DNA of 64,000 nucleotides from positions 23,322 through 87,321 of the forward strand of contig NZ_WQCG01000010.1 of the NCBI RefSeq assembly GCF_013032505.1, in the 5' to 3' direction. This stretch comes from Ruegeria atlantica (GTDB lineage: Bacteria; Pseudomonadota; Alphaproteobacteria; Rhodobacterales; Rhodobacteraceae). Each line of letters starts with the position of its first letter. The first letter of the stretch is position 1. The position numbers were made by a program, and so were the translations under genes. Shown piece after piece: positions 8,245 to 16,374 of the stretch. Under the pieces are notes generated by a model that worked only from the letters and a program-made list of their open reading frames with translations, searched no databases and had not been told where the DNA came from.

Positions 8245-9135
8245 TCATGCAGGCAGTCGCCCCAACCACTCCTCCAGCTTTTCTCCGATCAGATGGGGAT
8301 TATCTTCCTGCAGGAAATGAATGCCTTTGCCGATATCCACCACTTCGAGGTTCTGGATGGTCTGATGGCACCAGGCGACCTCTTTCGGCCCGATGGTGCC
8401 TCCGGGCGTGGCGTAGAACATCAGCATCGGGGTTTGTGATTTTCCCAGCCAACGGCTGTAGGTGCTGACGATCTCATGAACGTCCGAAGGTGTGCCGTCG
8501 ATCGGTATTTCACAAGGCCACACCCGAACTGGCTTGCGACTTCGCGCTGTGGGAAAGGGCGCACGATACTGCGACATTTCTTGCGGGGTCAAATCACGCA
8601 CTATGGCATTTGGCAGGATTTTTTCGACGAACATATTCAGCCCCGAGATCATCATCCACCCCAGACCGGGTGTTCGCATCATGCGAAACCCGGCGCGGAA
8701 ATCCGGTGGAAATCCAGCCCAGATCATTGGACGCACGACACCTTCCATAAATGCGATGCCTCGTATGTTCTTAGGATGCCGGTACGCATAGTGGAACCCC
8801 AATGCGGAGCCCCAATCATGAATGACCAGTGTCACGTCCTCTAACCCCAGCGCCTTGATAAAGCCGTCAACATAGGGAACATGGTCGACAAAGCGGTAGG
8901 GAATATCCGGCTTATCCGACTTGCCCATACCGATCAGATCCATTGCGATAGCGCGGTTCTGCCGGGCAGCATAGGGGATGATGTTGCGCCAAAGATAGGA
9001 TGAGGTCGGATTGCCGTGGAGAAACAAAACCGGCGCGCCTTCGCCTTCGTCGACATAGTGGATGCGCTGCCCATTCACCTCGACATACTTCGAGTCAAAC
9101 GGGAAGTCGGGTGAGATCTCTTGTTCGGTGCTCAT
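8245..9135 (-). CDS. Haloalkane dehalogenase (HLD-II type alpha/beta hydrolase)
   Basis: 296 aa. The sequence shows the subfamily II set: halide-binding N42 in HGNPTSSYLW, nucleophile D107 and halide-binding W108 in IHDWGSALG, catalytic acid E131 in FMEG, and base H273 in IHFLQED. The enzyme hydrolyses carbon-halogen bonds of haloalkanes to alcohol, halide and a proton (EC 3.8.1.5). It is cytoplasmic, with no signal peptide. It overlaps the GFA gene by 4 bases and is followed by an efflux pump, so it may belong to a response to halogenated natural compounds; the true substrate cannot be read from sequence. Confidence 0.85.
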   Translation of the reverse strand: MSTEQEISPDFPFDSKYVEVNGQRIHYVDEGEGAPVLFLHGNPTSSYLWRNIIPYAARQNRAIAMDLIGMGKSDKPDIPYRFVDHVPYVDGFIKALGLEDVTLVIHDWGSALGFHYAYRHPKNIRGIAFMEGVVRPMIWAGFPPDFRAGFRMMRTPGLGWMMISGLNMFVEKILPNAIVRDLTPQEMSQYRAPFPTARSRKPVRVWPCEIPIDGTPSDVHEIVSTYSRWLGKSQTPMLMFYATPGGTIGPKEVAWCHQTIQNLEVVDIGKGIHFLQEDNPHLIGEKLEEWLGRLPA

Positions 9136-9569
9136 TGTGCCGCCCTTTCAGCTTTGTGCGTTTCTTCGATCAAACCCAGCGCCTCATCATACCATGCGGG
9201 GCGGGACGGCCAGCCGACAATCGCGTTAACGGGTTGGGGCGGCGGGCGTGATAGGCTGCCAACGGGGACAACCAGAAACTTGCCGTTCCGTGTCTCGAAT
9301 GGCAGCGTCGTCCCGCAGTTTTGGCAAAACACCCGACGAACTTGGGAATTGGGCACGTCAAAGGTGGTCAGCATGTCTTTGCCTTTCAGCCACTCGATCT
9401 GATCGGGCGTGGTGAACGCATTCGCAACATGGGCCGAGCCCGAGGCCCTTTGGCAAAAGCTGCAATAGCAGAGTTTGAAGGCAGCCATGTTGTCCTGCAC
9501 CCGATAGCGCACTGCGCCGCAGATACATTGCTCCTCGATCTTGTTCGGGTGAACCATCGGAGCGCTCAT
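9132..9569 (-). CDS. GFA-family zinc protein (formaldehyde-activating-like)
   Basis: 145 aa from ATG 9569, 1 base after the stop of the upstream gene. The CENP-V/GFA zinc ligands are visible: C-x-C (CICGAVRY), C-x2-C (CSFCQRAS) and C-x2-C (FCQNCGTTLPF). Family members bind zinc and some act on glutathione adducts, but most are uncharacterised. Placement between a membrane protein and a haloalkane dehalogenase fits handling of reactive halogenated or aldehyde products. Specific glutathione-formaldehyde activity is not shown by the sequence. Confidence 0.85.
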   Translation of the reverse strand: MSAPMVHPNKIEEQCICGAVRYRVQDNMAAFKLCYCSFCQRASGSAHVANAFTTPDQIEWLKGKDMLTTFDVPNSQVRRVFCQNCGTTLPFETRNGKFLVVPVGSLSRPPPQPVNAIVGWPSRPAWYDEALGLIEETHKAERAAQ

Positions 9570-9570
9570 C

Positions 9571-9948
9571 TTAGCCGCGATGCGCAAAATACGCGCGGAC
9601 AGATGTGGTGAAGGTCAGGCCCATGCTGATGATCGCGATGACAAATCCGATGACCGCGGTGGCCGGGATCGAGACCAGAAAATCAATGGCAATCGCAGCG
9701 CGGATACCGATCAGGCTGCGTTTGAGGATGGACGCAACGATGCAGGAAAACGTCACCATATACCCCAGCATCGTATAGAGCATCAGGTTGGCGGCCTGCG
9801 GGCCGACCAGCTCTCCGACCTGTAGCCCGTAGAACTTGAACGCGGCGAAGAAGCCAAAGGCCAGCAGGATCTTCAACGCGTTCAGAATGAAGATCACGCG
9901 CAGAGTGATGGGCTTTGAGGCCCCGGTTGTTGGGTCTATGGCGGTCAT
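9571..9948 (-). CDS. Small four-helix membrane protein
   Basis: 125 aa from ATG 9948, with GGAG about 8 bases upstream; the longer open frame to 10200 would run through the operators and the regulator gene. Four hydrophobic segments are visible (about 20-38, 50-75, 80-95 and 98-118). It is the first gene of the TetR-controlled operon, divergent from the regulator. I do not recognise a characterised family; it may be a DoxX-like or DUF membrane protein. Confidence 0.75.
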   Translation of the reverse strand: MTAIDPTTGASKPITLRVIFILNALKILLAFGFFAAFKFYGLQVGELVGPQAANLMLYTMLGYMVTFSCIVASILKRSLIGIRAAIAIDFLVSIPATAVIGFVIAIISMGLTFTTSVRAYFAHRG

Positions 9949-10004
9949 ATCTGGTCTCCGTTTCAGTTGGGCCAAGCGGCGTTTGCAGCCGCGCGCCCAC
10001 AATG

Positions 10005-10020
10005 CTATCCATGTGGATAG
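10005..10020. promoter_or_regulatory. TetR operator site 1
   Basis: CTATCCATGTGGATAG is an imperfect palindrome (7 of 8 paired positions) in the divergent promoter region, 57 bases before the membrane-protein start. It is nearly identical to the second site 26 bases further on. Two such sites are typical of a TetR-family autorepressor; binding is inferred. Confidence 0.82.
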
Positions 10021-10030
10021 GAATTTATTA

Positions 10031-10046
10031 CTATCCATGCGGATAG
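10031..10046. promoter_or_regulatory. TetR operator site 2
   Basis: CTATCCATGCGGATAG, the second copy of the operator, ends 19 bases before the GTG start of the tetR gene. Its position would block transcription of the regulator. Confidence 0.82.
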
Positions 10047-10065
10047 AAAATGCAAGGAGAAGTCT

Positions 10066-10659
10066 GTGGCGCGAAAACGCAAGACGGATCACGACAGTGC
10101 CGTGGCAGGTGCGCTGGACCTGTTCTGGCGGCGCGGATACCACGGTGCCAGCACGCGGGAGCTTGAGCAGGAGACGGGGCTGACCCGGTTTACATTGCAA
10201 ACCACCTATGGCGGGAAAGAAAAGTTTTTCCTAAAGACTTTGGATACTTATCTGGACAATGCCGAGGCCCGACACTTTCCCGACCCCGACACCTATTCGC
10301 TGGATGATCTGGCTGGTTGGTTCCTGGGTATCGCGTCAACAGAGCGGATGCCAAAGATTGAGGATGCTGGTTGTCTTGCCTTTAATTCGATTAGTTCATT
10401 CGACCGCTCTGATCCCGAGGTTAACGCACGAATCGAGCGGTACCTGACCGCACTGGAGGGGCGGTTTGCGGCGATACTGAGCCGGGCAAAGGATGACGGG
10501 GCGATCCGTTCCGAGGCCGATCCGGATGAGGCCGCACGGGTGCTGATCGGTTTTTTGCTGGGTCTTCATACGATCATGAAAGCTCGAACTTCAGATCAGT
10601 TTCCGCGGAGCTACGCCGAGGCGGCGGTCGGGCTGATTGAAGGATGGAAAAACCAGTAA
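10066..10659 (+). CDS. TetR/AcrR-family repressor of the dehalogenase-efflux operon
   Basis: 197 aa, GTG start with AAGGAGA 8 bases upstream. Residues 8-55 form the TetR helix-turn-helix (ALDLFWRRGYHGASTRELEQETGLTRFTLQ region); the rest is a ligand-binding all-helical domain of the TetR_C type found in AefR/YcdC relatives. It is divergent from the six-gene operon and sits beside two matching palindromes, so it very likely represses both directions until an inducer binds. Confidence 0.9.
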   Translation: MARKRKTDHDSAVAGALDLFWRRGYHGASTRELEQETGLTRFTLQTTYGGKEKFFLKTLDTYLDNAEARHFPDPDTYSLDDLAGWFLGIASTERMPKIEDAGCLAFNSISSFDRSDPEVNARIERYLTALEGRFAAILSRAKDDGAIRSEADPDEAARVLIGFLLGLHTIMKARTSDQFPRSYAEAAVGLIEGWKNQ

Positions 10660-11061
10660 GTTATCCAACGTACAGGCGCGCCTAACCTCTTGCAGCGTAA
10701 GAACTGCGCGCCTGCAGCGAATTTCTGGATGGTGGACTGCCCCTGCTGTATTCCGGTTGGCTGTTGAGTGACCGCTTTGGTGAAGCCGTAGTGCAGCGCG
10801 CGCAGCTTGCTCAACGGCAGGTTTGGGCCGTCATCACAAAAAATCTAACGAACTGACTTATCGGAAGCTTTGTCCCGCGTTGCTGCCATTGGTGAAGATA
10901 GGTGCTGCGCTCGCAGCGAAGGTCTGCTTGTGGCCCCTTTTAAACCTAACAGATCTTTCAAAGACCGAGAAGCTCTGGGCATGCCAGCTTGAACCCAACT
11001 ACCAGAATCGCGGATCTTCAGGTATGGAGTCTCATGTTGATTTCTTTTTTGAGGTATTGCC
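10660..11061. other. Intergenic, inverted repeat but no gene
   Basis: CAGGCGCGC (10673-10681) can pair with GCGCGCCTG (10706-10714) and may end the tetR transcript, though no T-tract follows. No coding region is supported in the rest. Confidence 0.45.
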
Positions 11062-11235
11062 ATGACTATTGTCCGCACTCTGACCGAGTACCGCGCTGCG
11101 CTCCGTGAGATTGAGTACCTATGGGGATCTGAGCCGAACACGGAAGAGGGTCGGAAACTGGAAGAATACCTGTCGGCGGTCGATCAATACGAGCAGCTGT
11201 CAAATGTAGCGCCTGAGACACTGACACATGTTTGA
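11062..11235 (+). CDS. HigA-like antitoxin fragment (N-terminal part only)
   Basis: 57 aa from ATG 11062 with GAGG 7 bases upstream. The sequence TLTEYRAALREIEYLWG followed by E-P-N-T-E-E-G-x-K-L matches the N-terminal segment of COG5499/HigA-type antitoxins, which continue into an XRE helix-turn-helix. Here a stop follows after the first ~55 residues and no HTH or toxin gene is present. It is either a truncated antitoxin or a small stand-alone protein of this type. Confidence 0.5.
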   Translation: MTIVRTLTEYRAALREIEYLWGSEPNTEEGRKLEEYLSAVDQYEQLSNVAPETLTHV

Positions 11236-11288
11236 CTCTTCGGCGTTGTGCATGCGTGGAGGCTGCCAACCGTCTTGGGAGAACGGGA

Positions 11289-11432
11289 ATGAATAGAAAC
11301 TTTATGGTAATCGCTGCGGTGCTGGTTGTTTTACTTTTGGGCCTCACAATGATGACGTCAGTTGAGGAGGGTGTGGGAAGTGAAGAAACCGCCCCAGCTG
11401 CAGAAACGGAAGCAACAACTGCTACGGAATAA
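11289..11432 (+). CDS. Small single-pass membrane protein
   Basis: 47 aa, ATG 11289 after GGGAGAACGGGA. Residues 6-22 are a clear hydrophobic helix; the tail is acidic and Glu/Thr/Ala-rich. No family recognised. It begins 53 bases after the HigA-like stop. Confidence 0.45.
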   Translation: MNRNFMVIAAVLVVLLLGLTMMTSVEEGVGSEETAPAAETEATTATE

Positions 11433-11494
11433 GCTCCCCTCTGGACCTTAAAGGCGTGTAACGGCGTAGCGAGCGTCCGAACCAGACCAATGTG

Positions 11495-11704
11495 TCAATA
11501 GTAGTAGTGACGATAGAAAAAGGGGGCCTGCGGGAAGTCAGCGTATTGGCCGGTTTCTCGAAGGTCTTTTGCGACTTGGGCATCGACCTCCCTTTGCTTC
11601 TTACGCGCGTGTTCCTTTCTTTTACGTCTCGCAAGCCTTCTTTCTGGCGAGGCGAAGAGGGCGCGCAGAAAGCTCATGCGAGTTTCCTTGTCTGTAAAAG
11701 CCAT
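11495..11704 (-). CDS. Small basic hypothetical protein
   Basis: 69 aa from ATG 11704, with a strong GGGAGGAA site 5 bases upstream. The protein is rich in Arg/Lys around residues 15-40 (ASPERRLARRKRKEHARKK) and ends FFYRHYYY. No family recognised; the good ribosome site and compact frame support a real small gene. Confidence 0.5.
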   Translation of the reverse strand: MAFTDKETRMSFLRALFASPERRLARRKRKEHARKKQREVDAQVAKDLRETGQYADFPQAPFFYRHYYY

Positions 11705-11842
11705 TTTAGTTCCTCCCGCGGTCCGCAGTGAATCCATGACTTTTAACTGGTACCTAAAAGTTGGTTGTTCTCTTCTAAATCATTAAGAAAAGTACATCGA
11801 ACAAACCGCTTTGGGATCATTTCGGTAAGGCCGGGTTTTCAG

Positions 11843-12481
11843 ATGCATCACTTCGCAGATAACTTCGAAAGTCTTGTTGAGAACTACGGACTTTTCGTAC
11901 TTTTCCCCACGATTTTTTTTGAGACCTTTGGACTACCTCTTCCTGGAGAAAGCGCCTTAGTGGCTACATCGGTGCTTGCAGCAAAAGGAACTCTGAACAT
12001 TTTCGCGGTTGCAGCAGTTGCCAGTCTTGCAGCTATAGCTGGCGACAATGTTGCATACCTGATTGGGCGAAGGTATGGCCGCGCTATCATCCTGGCGTAT
12101 GGTTCGCGTTTCGGCATTACCGAGACGAAGTACAAAGCTGTAGAACGCGCAACAAACAAGTATGGTGCCTATGTAGTGGTCTGGGCGCGCTTTTTTGTAT
12201 TGCTGCGGCAGTTAAACGGTTTGGTCGCCGGATCAGCTAATATGCCATGGGTAAAGTTCTTTTTGGCAAATGTTGCGGGCTCTGTGCTGTGGGTGGTGTT
12301 CTGGACATCTATTGCATACCAGTTCGGACATCGCGTCTCGCTATTACCCGATGTCCTGCATCATGTTTTACCGATGGGTGCCGTCTTGGCTCCTATAGCC
12401 TTGGTGCTGGTGTTTGTGTTTGGCCGTAGGGCTCTACTAAAACGAAAAGCGGTGGCAAAGAAACGACCCGGCGCAAGTTGA
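11843..12481 (+). CDS. DedA-family membrane protein
   Basis: 212 aa from ATG 11843 (MHHFADNFE...), with TAAGG upstream. It has the SNARE-associated/DedA pattern: the amphipathic ETFGLPLPGESALV segment, GDNVAYLIGRRYGR, the R-F-F/V-R-x-L...AGxxxMPWVKF motif and several membrane helices. DedA proteins act in the inner membrane in lipid-carrier flipping (undecaprenyl phosphate or phospholipid) and membrane homeostasis. It stands alone here; the exact substrate is unknown. Confidence 0.88.
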   Translation: MHHFADNFESLVENYGLFVLFPTIFFETFGLPLPGESALVATSVLAAKGTLNIFAVAAVASLAAIAGDNVAYLIGRRYGRAIILAYGSRFGITETKYKAVERATNKYGAYVVVWARFFVLLRQLNGLVAGSANMPWVKFFLANVAGSVLWVVFWTSIAYQFGHRVSLLPDVLHHVLPMGAVLAPIALVLVFVFGRRALLKRKAVAKKRPGAS

Positions 12482-12850
12482 GCACAGCTTGCTCGTGGCA
12501 TTGTCTTTGGCTTGAAGCGGCAACATGTCCCGCTTTTCGGACCTCCGTCCGTCTTCCAGCTTCGCTCGCGCAGCGAATGTCTCCTTTGACGGGCCGCGCC
12601 GCAGCGACGAAACCCACCGATCAACGGCAGCTAAGGGCCGCCAAAGAAAGCGGCCCTAGTAATCAGATTTCAGTGTTATGATGCCGACTGGTTCCGAGGG
12701 GCGTTGAAAGACAAAAGGATGCGCGTCTGCATATCCAAGCTAGCTTTTGATTTACTACCTAGGATTGTTCAAAAAGAAATACTTTCAATCAAAAATATCA
12801 ATTTATGCTAGTTTGTTTGGCGTTAAGCAAAGAATTTTGGGAGAAAGAAA
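12482..12850. other. Intergenic with short GC-rich inverted repeats
   Basis: No gene is supported. The AT-rich last 130 bases probably carry the sulfatase promoter. Confidence 0.45.
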
Positions 12851-14398
12851 ATGAAATACAGAATTAAATCCTGTATCGCGGCAGCCCTGTTTGCCGCAAC
12901 GGCTACAGCCGTTTACGCGCAAGATGAGCCGCCTATGAACTTCCTGATTATTTGGGGGGATGACATCGGTTATTGGAACATTAGTGCCTACAACCACGGC
13001 ATGATGGGCTACCAGACACCCAATATCGACCGCATAGCTAAAGAAGGTGCGCTTTTTACTGATTGGTACGGGGAGCAGTCTTGCACTGCCGGTCGCGCAG
13101 CTTTCATCACAGGACAATCACCCATCCGTACGGGACTGACAAAAGTCGGCCTGCCGGGTGCGCCAGAGGGCATGCCCGTTGAAGATCCCACCATCGCCGG
13201 GCTTTTGAAAAACCACGGCTACATGACGGGCCAATTTGGTAAAAACCATCTGGGTGACCGGGACGAGCACCTACCCACAAATCACGGTTTCGATGAGTTT
13301 TTTGGAAACCTCTACCACCTCAACGCAGAAGAAGAGCCCGAAAACCCGGATTATCCGAAGGATGAAACCTTTAGGAAGAATTTCGGCCCGCGTGGGGTCA
13401 TCAAATCGACCGCAGATGGCTCGATTGAGGACACTGGGCCGCTTACAAAAAAGCGCATGGAAACTGTTGATGAGGAAGTCACAGCAAGCGCTCTGGACTT
13501 CATGGATAGAGCTGTCGAACAGGACAAGCCTTTCTTCCTTTGGTGGAATTCCACGCGCATGCACATTTTTACGCATCTTAAAGAGGAATCTGATGGGGTA
13601 ACCGGCCTTGGGGTCTATCCCGATGGCATGGTGGAGCATGATAGGCATGTTGGTGTGCTCCTTGATAAACTTGATGAACTCGGAATCTCCGAAAATACCG
13701 TTGTTATGTATTCCACGGACAACGGTGCCGAAACGTTCACCTGGCCAGATGGCGGTACAACGCCTTTCCGCGGCGAGAAGAACACCCAATGGGAAGGTGG
13801 CTATCGTGTCCCAACAGTTATCAAATGGCCGGGCGTTATTGAGCCAGGTTCCAAGATCAATGGTGCGGCATCGCATACGGACATGTTGCCAACAATAATG
13901 GCTTCTGTTGGTGAACCCGATATCAAGCAGAAGCTTCTAGCAGGTGATGTTGACGCCATCGGCCGTCAATACAAGGCACATCTGGACGGCTACAACCTTC
14001 TTCCGTCTTTCTCAGGTGAAACCGATGAGTGGCCGCGCAGTGAATTCATCTATTGGACCGACGATGGCAGTGTCGCCGCCCTGCGCTACGAACAATACAA
14101 GGTGACATTCCTCAAGCAGAACGCGCATGGTCTTGATGTCTGGCTATCGCCTTTCGAAGTTCTGCGCGCTCCAATGCTTTCGAATTTGCGCAGCGACCCG
14201 TTTGAAAGGGCCGAAGAAGAAAACGCGATGGGCTATCAACGCTGGTTCCTGGAGCATATGTTCGCCATAGCCCCAGCCGCCGCATATGTTGGGCAGTGGT
14301 TGCAAAGTTTCGAAGAGTTTCCACCACGGCAAAAACCGGGCAGCTTTAACCTCGACAACGTTATGGAAGAGCTCACCACCCGTGCGGGCAACCAATAG
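12851..14398 (+). CDS. Secreted arylsulfatase (type I sulfatase)
   Basis: 515 aa with an N-terminal signal peptide (residues 1-23, cleavage likely after VYA). The formylglycine motif is C78-T-A-G-R82, matching C-x-[PA]-x-R. Metal-binding D37/D38 lie in WGDDIG, and further sulfatase motifs (GQFGKNHLG, STDNGAE) follow. Exported sulfatases release sulfate from sulfated esters or algal polysaccharides after an anaerobic-type or FGE enzyme matures the cysteine. The start is ATG 12851 after GGGAGAAAG. It is a single gene followed by a stem-loop; no sulfatase-modifying gene is nearby. Confidence 0.92.
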   Translation: MKYRIKSCIAAALFAATATAVYAQDEPPMNFLIIWGDDIGYWNISAYNHGMMGYQTPNIDRIAKEGALFTDWYGEQSCTAGRAAFITGQSPIRTGLTKVGLPGAPEGMPVEDPTIAGLLKNHGYMTGQFGKNHLGDRDEHLPTNHGFDEFFGNLYHLNAEEEPENPDYPKDETFRKNFGPRGVIKSTADGSIEDTGPLTKKRMETVDEEVTASALDFMDRAVEQDKPFFLWWNSTRMHIFTHLKEESDGVTGLGVYPDGMVEHDRHVGVLLDKLDELGISENTVVMYSTDNGAETFTWPDGGTTPFRGEKNTQWEGGYRVPTVIKWPGVIEPGSKINGAASHTDMLPTIMASVGEPDIKQKLLAGDVDAIGRQYKAHLDGYNLLPSFSGETDEWPRSEFIYWTDDGSVAALRYEQYKVTFLKQNAHGLDVWLSPFEVLRAPMLSNLRSDPFERAEEENAMGYQRWFLEHMFAIAPAAAYVGQWLQSFEEFPPRQKPGSFNLDNVMEELTTRAGNQ

Positions 14399-14470
14399 CT
14401 CTTTTGGAACGGAGAAAGGAGAGTTTGGCAGTTTGAACGCGACGATACTAATCTTTCAAAACAAGACTTT

Positions 14471-14506
14471 CCCCCTTGGAATGAAAATCAAGTCAATTCA
14501 AGGGGG
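14471..14506 (+). terminator. Stem-loop downstream of sulfatase
   Basis: CCCCCTTG (14471-14478) pairs with CAAGGGGG (14499-14506) over a 20-nt loop. No T-tract follows, so it is only terminator-like. The rest of 14399-14716 holds no gene; part of it (about 14555-14590) resembles 20945-20985, a short dispersed repeat. Confidence 0.4.
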
Positions 14507-14716
14507 AGCAAGATGACTGCTTGGTCCGTTTGCCTGCCAATTGCCATCTGGTGTTGAACGTCAGGAATGTGCAGTTCGCGACGTGCCGCACAAAGCACAA
14601 AAGCTTGGTTGACGGCAGCTGACCGCTTCGTAGAGCTTCCCTGCCTTTCCAGAGTGGCATGTCCCCCTGATGTGCTGGCAGATTTGACTATTAGGCAGAT
14701 GAAACCCTGACGTTCT

Positions 14717-15022
14717 TCAGATGACCGGGTATTCGCGGTCTGCGATTTCGTCGAATTGTAACCGCCACTGATGGGCCAGTGCCGCACCACCGCCGGTCTT
14801 GATACGCCGCAATGCATCGGCAACACCTAACACAGATGACTGCACGTCCGGCTCTTTTCGGGTTTTCGCCCAGGCGGACAAAATGCTCAACAGAACTTCA
14901 GCCCGCTCGACATCTCCGCGTCCTGCAGCAGAAACCAGCATCATCCAGGCGTGATGGGACTGGTTGTTTTCGATAAACCGGAGCCAGGCAGCTTGCGGAA
15001 TGGTCAACTCTGAATACTGCAC
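14717..15022 (-). CDS. Hypothetical protein
   Basis: 101 aa, GTG start at 15022 with GGAG about 7 bases upstream. It appears all-helical and acidic-basic balanced, with a weak repeat-like WLRF/AWMM...LLSILSAWAK pattern. No membrane segment or known motif. It precedes the Rpn-type fragment on the same strand but the 38-base gap and unlike content give no functional clue. Confidence 0.45.
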   Translation of the reverse strand: MQYSELTIPQAAWLRFIENNQSHHAWMMLVSAAGRGDVERAEVLLSILSAWAKTRKEPDVQSSVLGVADALRRIKTGGGAALAHQWRLQFDEIADREYPVI

Positions 15023-15060
15023 TTTGGATCTCCGTTGTGACGAAAGCCGTTAAGCCGGAT

Positions 15061-15627
15061 TCAAAACCACCCCACAACGTAAATGCAACAGACAAAGATT
15101 GTTGGCCTCAGGAAGCTCAGGCTGCGCTGTTCTACTCCCTGGTGGAACACGTCACGCACGATCGGTATTGTTGCAAAGATTTGAGCCCGTTGAGTCGTTT
15201 CAGCAATCGCTTGTGAGTCAGGCGGCGAGCTCAGCGAACTGCTGAAATGGACAGAGGCCGGGCGTGAGTGGGCAGGGGTCTCTGCTAGCTTCTGGATAGC
15301 GAAACCGACAACGATCAGATGTCGCGAAAGATTTGGATCGCTATCGGTGCCAAGGACTGGAAACCCGAAGTCAAATATCCCCCGCTCCGCTTTGTGAGGT
15401 TCCGAGTGTCCGTCATCAGGGGTTTTGGGACAGAAGGCGGCCTGAGCTAAGAAACGGTTTGGCCCCTGACTATGCGACGGATTTGCGGTGAAGCCAGCGC
15501 CGGGTTTCGAGCCCAAAGCGACGGCGTTGGGCAGGTGATCGCGCAGGAACGCCGCCGTCCGATGCGGGGCCGACAACAGCGCCCGGAACAGGACGTCATG
15601 CGGTGTGGGAATATCCGATGGTGCCAT
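15061..15627 (-). pseudogene. Rpn-family recombination-promoting nuclease, decayed
   Basis: The first ~35 residues (PTPHDVLFRALLSAPHR and AAFLRDHLP) match the N-terminus of Rpn/PF04754 PD-(D/E)XK nuclease-transposases. The remaining frame bears no resemblance to the family and lacks its catalytic region. The open frame therefore looks like an N-terminal fragment fused to unrelated DNA. Intact Rpn proteins are DNA endonucleases that promote recombination. Confidence 0.55.
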
Positions 15628-15711
15628 AGGGCCTTCCAATGCGGTCCGCCACTGCTTTGGTGCCAGTTTCCGGAGCCCGGAACCAGATCAAATCTTACCT
15701 GCGGGATCTTA

Positions 15712-16374
15712 AAAACACTTGCAACGAATCACAACCTATGAGGGAATCTGCCGCATAGGCTGAGTGGGCCTGGATGAGAATGTGGGATTTCATTTGGGAT
15801 GTCGCATTTTCAGGAACAACAAACAGAAACGAGCAGGGGGTACGGATGAAGTCCGATGACCTCTGTGGCTCTCGACTCTCAAATCTCACGGCTGCGCAAC
15901 AGCAATATGCACAAGGGTGGCCTGCTGCGCCCGCCCGGGTCCGGCAGGCTATCTGCGGCCGGATGTTCAGGCACTCTTTCGACGGCATTGATCGGGCTTG
16001 GAAAGAGCCCGTGCTCGCAACCCGCAACCGCGGCTCATGCTGGTGCAGGTCTGAAACCACCCGCAGGTACTGATGTGACGGATCACACCGGGGTCTCGCT
16101 CAGGTTGTATTTTTCGGTGCCGCCTGCCTCTCACGGGAACCAAGGCGTGCGGGCAGCTCTCCGCACCACGCCAGTATATTGCACTGACCTCACCGGCGGG
16201 CCCATTCCGCTTTACCTGCATCAAGACCATGACGAGGGTCGAGTTGCCCCAGCCAACGAGTTTCCGGGGGCAGGAGCGGTTCCCGGGTTGCAGACCCAAG
16301 CTTTCGGAAAGGTCACGCAGATCCAAATCTCACAACCCCTATGTCCCGCCGGACAATCAACGTAGGAGAATGAC
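15712..16374. repeat. 5' leader of exoprotein locus, copy B (matches 32438-33491)
   Basis: From AATCACAACCTATG (about 15727) to the start codon, this leader aligns in blocks with the leader of the third exoprotein gene, including GCGGCCGGATGTTCAGGCAC and the last ~40 bases up to GTAGGAGAATGAC-ATG. The third locus carries about 330 extra bases in the middle. A 169-codon frame (15856-16365) ends in TAG inside the Shine-Dalgarno site, and the same stop is conserved at 33480-33482. Substitutions are not concentrated at third positions, so coding is doubtful. A long untranslated leader is the simplest reading. Confidence 0.65.
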
